From: Sialis fuliginosa
Taxonomy: Eukaryota > Arthropoda > Insecta > Megaloptera > Sialidae
Assembly (NCBI GenBank): GCA_961205875.1
Contig: OY540822.1
Location: forward strand, 1,304,501-1,368,500
DNA: 64,000 nt
Direction: 5' to 3'
Shown: piece by piece, positions 33,372-45,452 of the stretch
Layout of the letters: the number at the start of each line of letters is the position of its first letter
Numbering within the stretch: position 1 is the first letter of the stretch
Made by a program: the position numbers and the translations under genes
Notes under the pieces: generated by a model
What the model was told of the DNA's origin: nothing
Seen by the model: the letters and a program-made list of their open reading frames with translations, nothing else
Database searches by the model: none

Positions 33372-36106
33372 GCATATTTCCAAAAGCCCGTCCAGTACAG
33401 AGCAACGGACGAAAATTGTGCTCTGTAAAGCACTGGAGTTTGGAAATCGTTTCATTGATATTTGCACTCCAAACCCCAGTCGAGTACAGAACACTCAGAC
33501 TGAGGCTAATGTTAGATGCGTTACAACATTCAAATATGTTTTATTAATACATAATTCTATTATATACCGATACACAATTGATAGGTTTTTATATTAATAG
33601 TTTTTTTAAGAAAGATAATATTAAATAATTAGGTCAGGCACGATTAATAAAATCAATTGGTACTTTTCAATTAAATTTATACAAATGAAACGGATTACTT
33701 TTTGCTTTAATTATATATAATAATTACAAATTTTAAATACCTACCTACTTAATAATATAGATTTTACTGATTAAATTTTAAACAGTATACAGTTTTTAGA
33801 ATCGAGGCAAATTAATTGATTTACTTTTTTGTTTGTTTGTATGTTAAATATGACTATAATATTGTTTACATATATATTTTATTTCCATCAATTATAACAA
33901 TCAACCATTATCGTAACATAATTTTGCTGATTAAATATCCCTACATTTTAAATTCAAACGAATAATTATAATCGACTGATTTTATTTACATACGTAGATA
34001 TTTTGAATCAATAATTAATTTTAAAATTTTAACTGAAGAACGTTTGTTGTAACATTTCTGTAACATATTGTCCGGAAATTTATCCTTAGGGAACTACAGG
34101 CCTCCAAAGATTTTACTAAAAATGAGTTTTAATTTAATATCTAGAGAACCCTTTGTGCTAGAATTATGAAATATAGTATTTGGTTTAGTAATAATATGTG
34201 TTATCGATTTCTAATATTTACCAATTATATTTTAGACCAGGGCTGTATGGGGCCAGCGGGCCCATCGATTTTTATCTAGTATTTGTTTGTCCCTTAATTT
34301 TTTTCCTGAGTTGATACATCAGCAAAGTATGTTTTTGTGTATTTTGTATCATATACACAAAAACATACTTTGCTTATTTGTCATAGGATAAACCATTTTC
34401 GAGAAATATCGATGGAAAAGAAAGCATGCAGAATTTAACTCAATACGGATGCTTGAAATTACAAAAAAATAAATGTATATTCTTTTTCAGATATTAAAGG
34501 TAAGAATAAAGTTCATATAAATAAATCTCCTAATATGAATTCTGAAAGATCTATAGCCAGTTCTATTACTGTTACATGTAGGTACTTAATTAACATGACG
34601 AAAAAAACAAACTAAAAATGGCTATTTGTTGATATGGATGCATTTTCGGAGGTATGTTTATATTAACTTTTTGTCTTATATTTTATCATGGAACAAGAAT
34701 ATAAATTTATTATTTGTAATTTCAAGCATCCGTATTAAGTTAAATTCTGCATGCTTTCTTTTCCATCGATATTCCTCGAAAACGGTTTATCATATGATAA
34801 ACAAGCAAAGTATGTTTTTGTGTATTTTGTGTCATGTAATCTTATTGATGTACCAACTCAGGAAAAAAATTAAGGAACAAACAAATACTAGATAAAAACA
34901 GATGGGCCCACTGGCCCCATACAGCCCTGATCTAAAATATAATTGGTTAATATTAAAAATCGATAACACATATTATTACTAAACCAAGTACTAAATTTCA
35001 TAATTCTAGCACAAAGGGTTCTCTAGATATTAAATTAAAACTCATGTTTAGTAAAATCTTTGGAGGCCTGTAGTTCCCTAAGGAACAATTTCCGGACACA
35101 TGTTTATTGGAAGTTTTTTGCTTAAAATATTTTTCTCAATCTACTGTTCAAGTTTGGCACGACAGTGCTGAATCACCCTGTATAATATTATTATTAATTA
35201 TTAATTAATGTTTATTATTATGTAATGTGTATCTTAAACTTAATCAGATATCAAGTATGTTAGTTGAGAATTAATATTTATTAAACTGGTAAGGTACCTA
35301 TATTTTATAACAGGTACATATTTTCGTATATTTGTGTAATACATCACATGCTATAAATTAAATAAAAAAATATATATTTTTTTAAATCAATTTTACTATC
35401 GTAAATATTTCATACACATTAATAAAAAATCAAATATTTAAACACTCAAAACATATTCAAACAAAAGTAAAAATATTTTTGTATGATTTACTGGTTTTAT
35501 CACCATGATCATAAAATTTGCTATGCAATTTATAATTATTATAATTGATGAAAATAAAACATATGTATACATATATATATTTTTAAAATATCGATATTTT
35601 TCATTAAAAAAAGTAAAATTATATTGCGTTAATGTTTGATTATTATAGTAATAGAATATATAAACAATATTATAGTCATATTTAATATACAAACAAATTA
35701 ACGAACGTACATTGTTAGACACAAACATAAAAAAGTAAATAAATTAATTATCCTCGATTCTAAAAACTGTATACTGTTTAAGATTTAATCAGTAAAATCT
35801 ATATTATTATAGTATCAATTGATTTTATTAATACGTGCCTGACTTAATTATTTAATATTAGCTTTCATAAAAAAACTATTAATATAAAAGCCTATCAATT
35901 GTGTATCGGTATATAATAGAATTATGTATTAATAAAACATATTTGAATGTTGTAACGCATCTAACATTAGCCTCAGTCTGAGTATGCTCTGTACTCGACT
36001 GGGGTTTGGAGTGCAAATATCAATGAAACGATTTCCAAACTCCAGTGCTTTACAGAGCACAATTTTCGTCCGTTGCTCTGTACTGGACGGGCTTTTGGAA
36101 ATATGC
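33372..36106. mobile_element. Mutator-like palindromic element in the intron of gene C
   Basis: A perfect 9-bp duplication, GACCCGGCA, flanks it at 33363-33371 and 36107-36115. The ends start gcatatttccaaaagcccgt, and the inverted arms run at least 550 bp (33372-33925 with about 35520-36106). A 9-bp duplication with very long terminal inverted repeats is typical of Mutator-like elements. No transposase is visible. A second palindrome (about 34070-35185) occupies the centre. Confidence 0.85.
34070..35185. repeat. Nested palindrome, repeat R2 with two arms
   Basis: About 34070-34455 pairs with about 34730-35100 (words tccggaaattt, ggcctccaaagattttac and gcatcagtat-like segments). The right end continues to tgctgaatcaccctgtata, as in the single-arm copy at 2240-3440. 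It lies in the centre of the Mutator-like palindrome, which may mean insertion there or capture. Confidence 0.7.
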
Positions 36107-36260
36107 GACCCGGCAGCCGGCGTTCAACTGGACAGTTCGGATGCCGGGTCAAACATATGCTCTCAATGTGGTATTTTGATACTTAATACAGAAGAGAGTG
36201 TATAGAAACTTCCTTCCAAGTATCTTACAGGTAACCGAAGATTTATTTATTACTGCCTTT

Positions 36261-38800
36261 TTACAGTTCCGTAGAAAACTAGGAACCCTTATAGTTTCGC
36301 ACTGTCCGTCCGTTTGTCTGTTTGCCTCTATAAATTTTAGACCAATTAAGATGAAATTTGGTATACGGACGTAGATTGATAACCCAAAAACAGAAATGAT
36401 GAGATTTAAAAAAAAATGTTGGACCCGCTTCCCATAGACTGAAAAATATATTAATTTTTTTTTTACTTATCCCATTGAGTGGGGTGGTTTTAGTTAGGTC
36501 TCCTAAAAATGCAACAAAAATCGTTAAAGGACCTTTTAATTTTAACCCTTCAGTCACGATATATGTATTTGCGTTCAAAGTCGTTATCAGAGCGCCCCCC
36601 TCGCTAATTTCTACACTATCAATTCAAGAAATCTGAAAAAATTTCAGAATGTAGCTTTTAATTAGTACTTTCACTGAAAATTATAACGAACACTGATAAA
36701 AAATTTGTGAATCCCTTTACTATAGACTGAAAATTGTACGCACTTTATTTCACTTACTCCCTTACATGCCTAGATATCAAAATAAAAAATTTTATGACAC
36801 CCCTCCCTATAATTCCAAAATTTAAAATTATATTGTTGACTTAAGTATTTGTCGTTGGTAGTCCCACCAAAACCTCGTTACCAAATTTTTTTCAGATTTT
36901 TTGAGCCAGTAGCTACAGAGTTAGGGAGGGGGGGATAAAATAAAACACTGCTTTTAACGCCCTACAGGCGCCATTTTTGAGTTAGAAGAAAAAAATATGG
37001 TCATGTTCTACGAATTGAGATGTACATTTTGACATACCACATGCCTAGATATGAAAATAAAAATTTTAAATTATCTTACACCCCTCCCTATTATTTCAAA
37101 ATTTCAAAATTATATTGTTGACTTTAGTATTTGTCGTTGGTAGTCCCACCAAAACCTCGTTACCAAATTTTTTTCAGATTTATTGAGCCGGTAGTTACAG
37201 AGTTAGAGGAGGGGGGGGGGGGGGCAGAATAAAATACTGCTTTTAGCCCCCGACAGGCGCCATTTTTGAGTTAGAAAAAAAAATAAAAATTTGGTCAAAT
37301 TCTACTAATTCAGATGTACATTTTGACATGCCACATGTCTTGGTATACAATTTTTTTGTTTTTTTTTTTGGATTTGCTTTAAAGCCCCCTACAGGCACCA
37401 TTTTTGATTAAAAAAAAAATAGAAAAAGAGTAAAATTTCGCTTGTTTGGTTATACATTTTAACGTGCCACATGCCTTGGTATAAAAAAAATATTTTTTTT
37501 ACCTAGCTTTAGCTCCTTATTACCCCCCCTGAAAAATGATTTATTCAATAAATTTGTACATATTTTACTAGAGGGTGTCATTTTACACGTTCAGTAAAAA
37601 TTTCAAATTTCTAGCTTATATATGTAGTTTACGAGCTATTTAGCTTTGAGTGAAAAGGACGGACAGACGGACGGACGACAAAGTGAGATCAATAGGGTTT
37701 CTTCGGAACCCTAAAAATGTAAACTTATTTTGAAGCTTAGCGAGCCGTGAGAATTGAAAAAAGAAAAAATGATTACTTATTTTTTTATAAAATCTATGGG
37801 CTCCAAAAAAAATATCCATATAAATTTTGAGTAAAGCATTTTAAAGCTTGAAAATTCTTTTATTGAATTTTTTCTACGATTTTTTCTAACCGAGTTATAG
37901 CTGTGACTTTAAATACTAAACTCCCGAAGAAATTATCCTACAACAATTTGCTAAAGTGAATTAGAAAGCTGAGAATGTCTTCTAAAATGCTTTTATTCAA
38001 TTTTAATTTGCAAAGTTTTTTTGTTTCGTGTTTATCGTTTTAAAATCTCATTAAAAAACGAATTTAAAATGGCGGACTCATTAATGTTTTTACTTTATTT
38101 TTCTCAAAAGAGTGTCACTAAAAAATGTACCAAATTGCTGCAATTATTTTTTCTTTGTGTCTTCACTTTTTTATACAAGTTGAATTTAAAAAAAAAATTA
38201 AATGATAATTTTTTTTCTTTTTTCAATTTTTGCGGCTCGCTAAGGAATGATAAAAAAATTGAGTTTTAATCCAAAAACAAGAAAGTACAAGCTTACATTT
38301 TTTTAATTTCGATCATTTCTCGCGAAAATACAGCGTTTTGAAAATCAGCAAATTTTCGACATCAATGGGGTAGGTGAAAAAAAAGGTGAGTTCACTTTTC
38401 AGTCTATGGGACCCCCTCCCATAATAATTTTGACAGTGTTCGTTATAATTCTCGAATTTTTTAAGATTTTTTATATTGATAGTTTAGAAAATATAGGGGG
38501 GACGCTCTGATCACGACTTTGAACGCAAATATATCGTGACTGAAGAGTTAAAATCAAAATATCATATAACATTTTTTATTGCATTTTAGGAGACCTATCT
38601 AAAGACATCCTACTTAATGGATTAAATAAAAAAAAATTTTGTAATATACTTTTTAGTTTATGGAAAGGGGGTCCAAAAAAATGTTTTTTTCAAAAATCTT
38701 ATCATTTCTGTTTTTATGTTAACAGTCTTCGTCCCTATACCAAATTTCATCTTAATCGGCTTAAAATTTTTGAGGACGGACGGACATGACGAAACCTAAA
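36261..38800. repeat. Large foldback repeat of the GGACGG family
   Basis: Outer arms pair: the 36261-36640 region (gttccgtagaaaactagg, gtgcgaaa...) with about 38430-38800 (gaaacctaaa, gacatgac...). Both carry the word for aacgcaaata and its complement and GGAC/GTCC tracts. Inside lies a copy of the GGACGG family interior (36770-37717), which contains two tandem ~280-base blocks beginning near the words cacccctccctat. Open frames here are spurious. Confidence 0.65.
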
Positions 38801-38814
38801 AATGGTTATTTACT

Positions 38815-39420
38815 TTTTTGTGTAAAATATTTTTTCTTATAACTTTTGTTTGAAATTTGGGGTATTTATCGTTTTACTGGTCCAGATTATTTTATGAAAA
38901 ATCTGTTTTGTTATAATATCTAAATATGTTTTTATCTATGGATAGAATGCAAACAGATGTGTTGAAAAGTCGTTTCAATAAAATATAAATTTTAATAATT
39001 TTATATATCTTGTTTTAAACTATTATTTATTTACAAAACGATTTATAATAATATTTAAGATAAAAGTGTGTACAACTTTAAATAAACAAAACCAAGCAAT
39101 CATTTTTTTGATTTTGTGATTGTTATAATTTTTTTTGTAAAAATATTTTTTGATAACTTCTATTACAATATTTCTTGCAATTTCTTTTTAATATCTGTAG
39201 ATTATAGCTAGACATTAAAATAAAAAAGATTTAAAATGAAGTAATTTGGAGCACTAAAACGATATCTAACCGAAATTTATTTTTAATACTTATTGCCTTC
39301 CGTTCCTGAATTATAAGTGAAAATTTTACTTTTTTTTTCTCAAAAACTATTCAGACAGCACTGGTCAAAGTTTTGAAATTTAACATTTTCGTTTTAGCCT
39401 CAAAACACCTTACAGAAGTT
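38815..39420 (-). repeat. Repeat R3, copy in intron of gene C
   Basis: It matches 20270-20690 in inverted orientation and partly 26810-27010. It has no coding capacity and no clear ends. Confidence 0.55.
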
Positions 39421-39868
39421 TAATTAGCTAATATGGAGAATATGGGTCACAACTCTTAAAAACTCATATGTAGTTATTCAGAATAGGGTTGGTGCTTTAA
39501 TAAAGTTAGGACAATCTATTGGGGCGAAAGGGGGTTAATATAGTAGAAAAACGGGGATTCTCCGACGTCACAAGCTGTTTTTATTAAATAATTGTGAAAT
39601 AAAAATTCCAACATGTTACAATAGATACAGCACATTCTACTCTATTCTAACACATCAACACATGATTTTTGATAGTAGTGACGTCGGGACACCCATATTC
39701 TCCGTATTAACCGTTTAATTTCAATATATACGTAAATATGTAACATAAATTATATGCAGTTTATAAAAATATTGTTTAGGAACCTCTGTTTTTCATTTGA
39801 ACATCTGTCAAACATACTATGTATATTGAACCTAGCCTGTATTTACTAATATGTGATTCAATTCTTAC

Positions 39869-39979
39869 CTCAGATTCTTGTTTGTAGTATTTAGAAAATT
39901 CATCGTATGTTTCAATATCCTGAAGACATTCGATGTCTTCTATTTCTTGTTTTATATCTTCCTGTTTAGCTTGAAACAT
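39869..39979 (-). CDS. C2H2 zinc-finger gene C, exon 1
   Basis: The exon encodes 37 residues starting MFQAKQEDIKQEIEDIE and ending YYKQESE, followed by a GTAAGA donor in phase 0. It keeps the shared LQDIE...YDEF...YYKQE core. The open frame runs on past the donor for about 30 codons, but homology with the other first exons stops at the donor. Confidence 0.8.
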
Positions 39980-41967
39980 TTCAACACAGTAATATTACAA
40001 TACAAACTTGCTTAACAGAACATTAACAAATAGACTTTTGTAGTTCGCAAACAAACTCAACAAGACTGCACAAGGAGAGCTAACTCGCGTGGAAGAAGAA
40101 TCCGTAGTAAGCTCCCCACTCGCGGCCGTCCAACTCTTACCGACTAGACTGAGAATGGAGAAATTTTTCTCAATGTAAACGTAAAACGTCACATTTCATG
40201 TTTGAGGTAGTGGACAGATGGAAGCACCAGTATTAAATCGAGATAAAAAAATTAGTTTCATTTTTGTATAGGCAATATCCTTTACATTTATGTTATTTAA
40301 GTAAAAGACAAAATTTTTTACAGTTTGTAGAAACTTTACGTTACGAAATATCACGAACGCAATTACATATTAGAAAGCATTTACAAGGGGTCGAAGGGGT
40401 GGAGAGATGATTTTAACAATTTTTATTATTTATAAAAAAATTTATTTGTTATAAACAAAAAAAATATTTTCTACTTACTCAATAATTATTATTGTGAATA
40501 GATTGTTTTAATATCAACGAATTATTGTTTTAAATGACTACCTAAGTCTTTTAACAATTTGTATTGTTTATAACAAATTTAATTTGTTATAAACAAATAA
40601 AAATATTTTCTCCCTACTCAATAATTAATATTGTGAATAGATTGTTTTAATATCAACGAATTGTTGTTTTAAATGACTACAAAAGACTTTTATGTTATTG
40701 CAAATGACTTTTTTTATTATGTGAGTGTAATTCTACAGGAATTGCATTTTTTTTAAATTTTATTCGCAGTAGTGGCCAAATATAACATTTTTAAATTACA
40801 AAAAACGATATTTTAACTTATTTAACAGATTTTGGCATATGTTCACAAGAAAGTACATAAAAATGTCTACAATTAAAAAAAAAATTACCCTACGCCGTTT
40901 TCTCATTAAATGGCGAGTTTTTCCATTTTTTCAAAAATGATCGATTGTGGGTGTAAAAATCAAATTTTATTTTTGAAAATTTTATCATGTATTTATAACA
41001 TAAAAAAACATATTTCCTCTTATTTTCGTAAGTATTCCTTCATTTTTACGTTAATTATTGCATTATTAGTGATAAAAAAAGTTTTTCGGCAATTTTTTTA
41101 TTTTTGAGGTTATGATGCGTTTGAAAAGTTATTATGCAATTATGCAATTTTCTCGGGACGCACATGGTCAATTTTTCCAAATTTTTGATTTTCAACTCAT
41201 CTTCGAACTTATAAAGAGAAAATCCAAAAAAATCCAACTTCCCGAATACATCACTTCAAAATGCTAATTTCCCTTTACTAATATCTCTTTTTAATGGCCA
41301 TCAAATTTTTAATTTTTAATTTTTTGACTGGCCACTTTCAGATAGTGTGAAAAATGTCATCAACTTGAAATAAAACTACTTGCCAAAGCTTATACATGAA
41401 AAAAATTTCGTGCCGGAATTAACTCCATTTTCTTCCTTCGTGTGTAGAACTACCCATATAACTTAAATTGTACAAAAATTTTCTATCCTTATATTGTTGG
41501 TTCAATTGTTATTACTTTGGAAATATATTATTTAAGTAAAAACCTTATACTTATAAAAATGGGACCATTAAAAAAGTTGAGTTTATAATGTTATATTTAA
41601 TAAATTTTAGAATATTACTGAAAGACCCAAAAATGTACACAATATACATAAAAATAACCAGAAGAATGAAATTTTTTTATAATTAAATTAAAAAATTAGA
41701 TTAATTTTCTGAGTAGTTTTCAACACTTTGAAGCGATTGTGTCGCGGTTGAGAACCACTGGTTTGTAGCAGATGTCCACCATTGGTAACTAGCGACTAGC
41801 GAGTGATCAGTGAACTACAATACATCAGTTTCCGCTGTACTCTAAACGTTGATTGTTTGTTTAACACTATGTATTATTTCTAATATTATTTGGAATATGA
41901 AGTCCAGAGTTGCAGTTTTACTTAAATAATTTATATATTGTAAGATTTTACTTGAAAGTGTACAAAA
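39980..41967. other. Head-to-head intergenic region of genes C and D
   Basis: This 2-kb segment separates the two divergent start codons and should hold both promoters. No GCGCATGCGC palindrome, as seen for genes A and B, was found. It contains the tandem duplication at 40445-40692; the rest is AT-rich. Confidence 0.5.
40445..40692 (+). repeat. Tandem duplication, 138-bp period
   Basis: Two copies start at tttgttataaacaaa (40445 and 40583) and share tgtgaatagattgtttt and atatcaacgaatt. They end near aaatgactac. There are only a few differences between the copies. Confidence 0.85.
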
Positions 41968-42069
41968 ATGATTCATGTGAAACAAGAAGATATACAAGAA
42001 GAAAGCGATCTTCTTCAAGATGTAGAAATTTATGATGAATTTCAAATATATTACAAGCAAGAATACCAG
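41968..42069 (+). CDS. C2H2 zinc-finger gene D, exon 1
   Basis: The exon encodes 34 residues starting MIHVKQEDIQEESDLLQ and ending YYKQEYQ, followed by a GTAATT donor in phase 0. It is most like the first exon of gene A (shared LLQDVEIYDEF). A hAT-type element lies 58 bases past the donor. Confidence 0.8.
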
Positions 42070-42127
42070 GTAATTAAATACAGTGTTCAATATTGAATAA
42101 TCAGAGTAATATTACTATAATAAGGTT

Positions 42128-42773
42128 CATGGGCGTAGCCAGGATTTTGTTCAGGGAGGGGAAACATTTTTTTTTTGAAACCGATTGGTCGGTGTGTTTT
42201 GCCTAGGACCCCGAGGTAATGAGAGAGGGGTGAGCAAAAAAATCTCTCACATTATTATGGTAACCTTACCTAAAAGTTTTATAAAAAAATTTTTTAATAA
42301 AAATATTTTCAATGGGCCTCAAATTTTTTGCTTCTGGGACCTCGAAATGTGTAAGAACGGCTCTGATAAATGGCCATTAATGTAAACATTTGGTAAATCC
42401 TTTTTTTCTTAAATTTAATTCTATCGTTTCGTTGCAACTTGGAACTTTGGCTCGTGAAAATCCGTGATTTTCATTAGCTTAATAAATTAATTTTTTGGTG
42501 TGTTCTTGATTATTATCGAGGAATTGCAAAAGAGCAATGAAAAAATTAACATTTTCATTATTTATTACATCTCTAGATAGGTGCGCAAAAAGTAACAATG
42601 AAAAGTCATTCTTTTTTTCATTTCTTCTTTTATTTTCGCCACATTTTTTTCAATCAATTAAATTTATATGTACATATGTGCATATCTTTTTGAAGACATA
42701 ATCCTCTACAAAAATGTACTCTACGTTGCTATTTTGGCACACCCCCCCCTGCCCCACCCTGGCTACTCCCATG
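42128..42773. mobile_element. hAT-type element in the intron of gene D
   Basis: A perfect 8-bp duplication, ATAAGGTT, flanks it at 42120-42127 and 42774-42781. Ends read catgggcgtagccagg and cctggctactcccatg. It is 646 bp with no transposase. Confidence 0.88.
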
Positions 42774-42948
42774 ATAAGGTTATGTATTGATTGGTAATGA
42801 AATGTTTGACATGTTACGCGCAAAGTAAGAAAAGACAGCAGTTCCAAAACAATTGTATTAAAAGAAATTTTCTTTTTATTATTTGTATAAATAAATTTAA
42901 TTTAGAATTTAGATGCATTTTAAAAACAATACTGTTTGACTTATTTTT

Positions 42949-43718
42949 AGGGTTCCGAAGAAACCCTATTAATCTCTCTTTGTCGTCCGTCCCTCCTTTT
43001 CACTCAAAGCTAAATAGCTCGTAAACTATATAAGCTAGAAACTTGAAATTTTTACTGAACATGTAAAATGACACCCTCTAGTAAAATATGAACAAATTTA
43101 TTGAATAAATAATTTTTCAGGGGGGCAATAAGGAGCTAAAGCTAGGTAAAAAAAATATGTTTTTTTATACCAAGGCATGTGGCACGTTAAAATGTATAAC
43201 CAAACAAGCGGAATGTGACTCTTTTTCTATTTTTTTTTCTAAATCAAAAATTGTGCCTGTAGGGGGCTTTAAAGCAAATCCAAAAAAAACAAAAAAATTA
43301 TATACCAAGACGTGTGGTATGTCAAAATGTACATCTCAATTCGTAGAACATGACTATATTTTTTATTTTTTTTCTAACTCAAAAATAGCGCCGGTAGGGG
43401 GCTAAAAGCAGTGTTTTATTTTGTCCCCCCCCCTCTAACTCTGTAACTACTGGCTCAAAAAATCTTTAAAAAATTTGGTAACGAGGCTTTGGTGAGACTA
43501 CCAACGACAAATACTAAAATCAACATTATAATTTTAAATTTTGGAATTATAAGGAGGGGCGTCATAGAATTTTGTTATTTTGATATCTAGGCATGTGGTA
43601 TGTCAAAATATAGATCTCAATTAGTAGAACTTGACACTTTTTTATATTTTAACATTAACTTAAAATTGCACCTGTAAAAGGTTCCAAACATTTCACGTAG
43701 TACGTACTTCGGAACCCT
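42949..43718 (-). mobile_element. GGACGG-family element with both ends
   Basis: The ends read agggttccgaag and cttcggaaccct, making this the most complete copy of the family in the window (770 bp). Inside are the family words gtcgtccgtcc, actcaaagctaaatagctcg and tgacaccctctagt. No open frame with a known domain is present. Target duplication is unclear. It lies in the intron of gene D. Confidence 0.7.
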
Positions 43719-44086
43719 TATGGCATACATTATTTTTAGACATACATATAGTTCGATATTATCAAAATTAATATTCTAAAATGGCCAAAAGACTTCCATT
43801 TAAATGCTTCATTTTTGTGCAGTAACTTTACCATCACATGGATTTAAACATTTTTTTGACGTTAATTTGAATTCAGAATATTAGAAACCGTAGGTAAAGG
43901 TGAATGAAAATGTAAAAAAGTAATACAAATAATTTGGGTTGCTAAAACGATAAATAACATGATATTTTGTTAAGTATAAAAGGTATTGAAAATGAGTATC
44001 TTTGAACATTATCTCAAAATTCTATTCATATTCACGTAAAATCGTCAAATGCTCGTTTTATCGACTTATCAATTGTTGTTTTACAG

Positions 44087-45253
44087 GGGGACTTGCAAGT
44101 TAAAGAAGAAAATCTGCTAGACACCGACATTAAAAATGAGCCAAAAGAAAACGAAGATATTAGCGAAGAAACAAAATACAGTGATGAATATTTAAATGCA
44201 AATAATGGAAATAAAATACAACATTCTGACCAACGACCTTTTAAATGTAACCAATGTGAATTCAGTTGTAAAACAACAGAAGATTTGAGTAGACATAAAT
44301 TAACACATTCTGATCAACGCCCTTTTAAATGCGACCAATGTGAATTTCGTTGTAAACTAAAATGTAATTTGAAATCTCATAAATTAAAACATTCTGATCA
44401 ACGCCCTTTTAAATGCGACCAATGTGAATTTAGTTGTAAACAAATAGGAATTTTGAGTAGACATAAATTAAAACATTCTGATCAACGCCCTTTTAAATGC
44501 GACCAATGTGAATTTAGTTGTAAACTAAAATCTAGTTTATATGATCATAAGTCAACACATTCTAACCAACGTCCTTTTAAATGTAATAATTGTGAATATA
44601 GATGTAAACTAATAAGTAGATTGACAGCTCATAAATTAACACATTCTGATCAACGACCTTTTAAATGCGACCAATGTGAATACAGTTGTAAACAAAAATG
44701 TAGTTTGAAATATCATAAATTAACACATTCTGATCAACGACCTTTTAAATGCGACCAATGTGAATTTAGTTGTAAACAAATACGATTTTTGAGTACACAT
44801 AAATTAAAACATTCTGATCAACGCCCTTTTAAATGCGACCAATGTGAATTTAGTTGTAAACAAATAGGAATTTTGAGTACACATAAATTAAAACATTCTA
44901 ACCAACGTCCTTTTAAATGTAATCATTGTGAATATAGATGTAAACTAATAAGTAGTTTGAATAGACATAAATTAACACATTCTGATCAACGCCCTTTTAA
45001 ATGCGACCAATGTGAATACAGTTGTAAACTAAAATCTAGTTTGGAATCTCATAAATTAACACATTCTGATCAACGACCTTTTAAATGCGACCAATGTGAA
45101 TACAGTTGTAAACTAAAATTTAGTTTGAAATCTCATAAAGTAACACATTCTGATCAACGACCTTTTAAATGCGACCTATGTGAATATAGTTGTAAACTAA
45201 TAAGTAGATTGAAATCTCATAAATTAACACATTCTGATCAACGCCCTTTGTAA
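44087..45253 (+). CDS. C2H2 zinc-finger gene D, exon 2, truncated by frameshift
   Basis: The exon encodes 388 residues after a phase-0 acceptor (gttttacag). With exon 1 it gives a 422-residue protein. It starts GDLQVKEENLLD, with an acidic region to about residue 45, then 12 regular C2H2 fingers with HSDQRPF linkers. Fingers are mostly KCDQCEFSCK or KCDQCEYSCK with LKS, QIG or LIS helices. The frame closes at RPL plus stop, where every other unit reads CGCCCTTTTAAATGC. Here an extra G (about 45250) gives CCCTTTGTAAATATG. Two more finger-coding units follow in the shifted frame (45254-45452). The protein probably still works with 12 fingers. A sequencing error must be excluded. Confidence 0.85.
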   Translation, partial: GDLQVKEENLLDTDIKNEPKENEDISEETKYSDEYLNANNGNKIQHSDQRPFKCNQCEFSCKTTEDLSRHKLTHSDQRPFKCDQCEFRCKLKCNLKSHKLKHSDQRPFKCDQCEFSCKQIGILSRHKLKHSDQRPFKCDQCEFSCKLKSSLYDHKSTHSNQRPFKCNNCEYRCKLISRLTAHKLTHSDQRPFKCDQCEYSCKQKCSLKYHKLTHSDQRPFKCDQCEFSCKQIRFLSTHKLKHSDQRPFKCDQCEFSCKQIGILSTHKLKHSNQRPFKCNHCEYRCKLISSLNRHKLTHSDQRPFKCDQCEYSCKLKSSLESHKLTHSDQRPFKCDQCEYSCKLKFSLKSHKVTHSDQRPFKCDLCEYSCKLISRLKSHKLTHSDQRPL

Positions 45254-45452
45254 ATATGACCAATGTGAATACAGTTGTAAACTAAAATGTAGTTTGGAAT
45301 TTCATAAAGTAACACATTCTGATCAACGACCTTTTAAATGCGACCTATGTGAATATAGTTGTAAACGAAAAAAATGTTTAGATTTACATAAATTAACACA
45401 TGCCAATAATGTTTTGAGTGAATGGTTTAGACAATCGATCGAAAAAGAATAG
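45254..45452 (+). pseudogene. Shifted tail of gene D: two lost fingers
   Basis: After the one-base insertion, the next frame carries two more finger units and a C-terminus ending SIEKE before a TAG at 45450-45452. The first unit has Tyr in place of its first zinc-binding Cys (aaatatgac). The second is intact in its Cys and His residues. An AATAAA lies at 45473-45478, about 20 bases after this second stop. That suggests the ancestral gene ended here. Confidence 0.8.

Noticed and set aside
43157-43405. 82-codon open frame with two similar halves
   Set aside because: It comes from the internally repeated GGACGG-family element and has no known domain.
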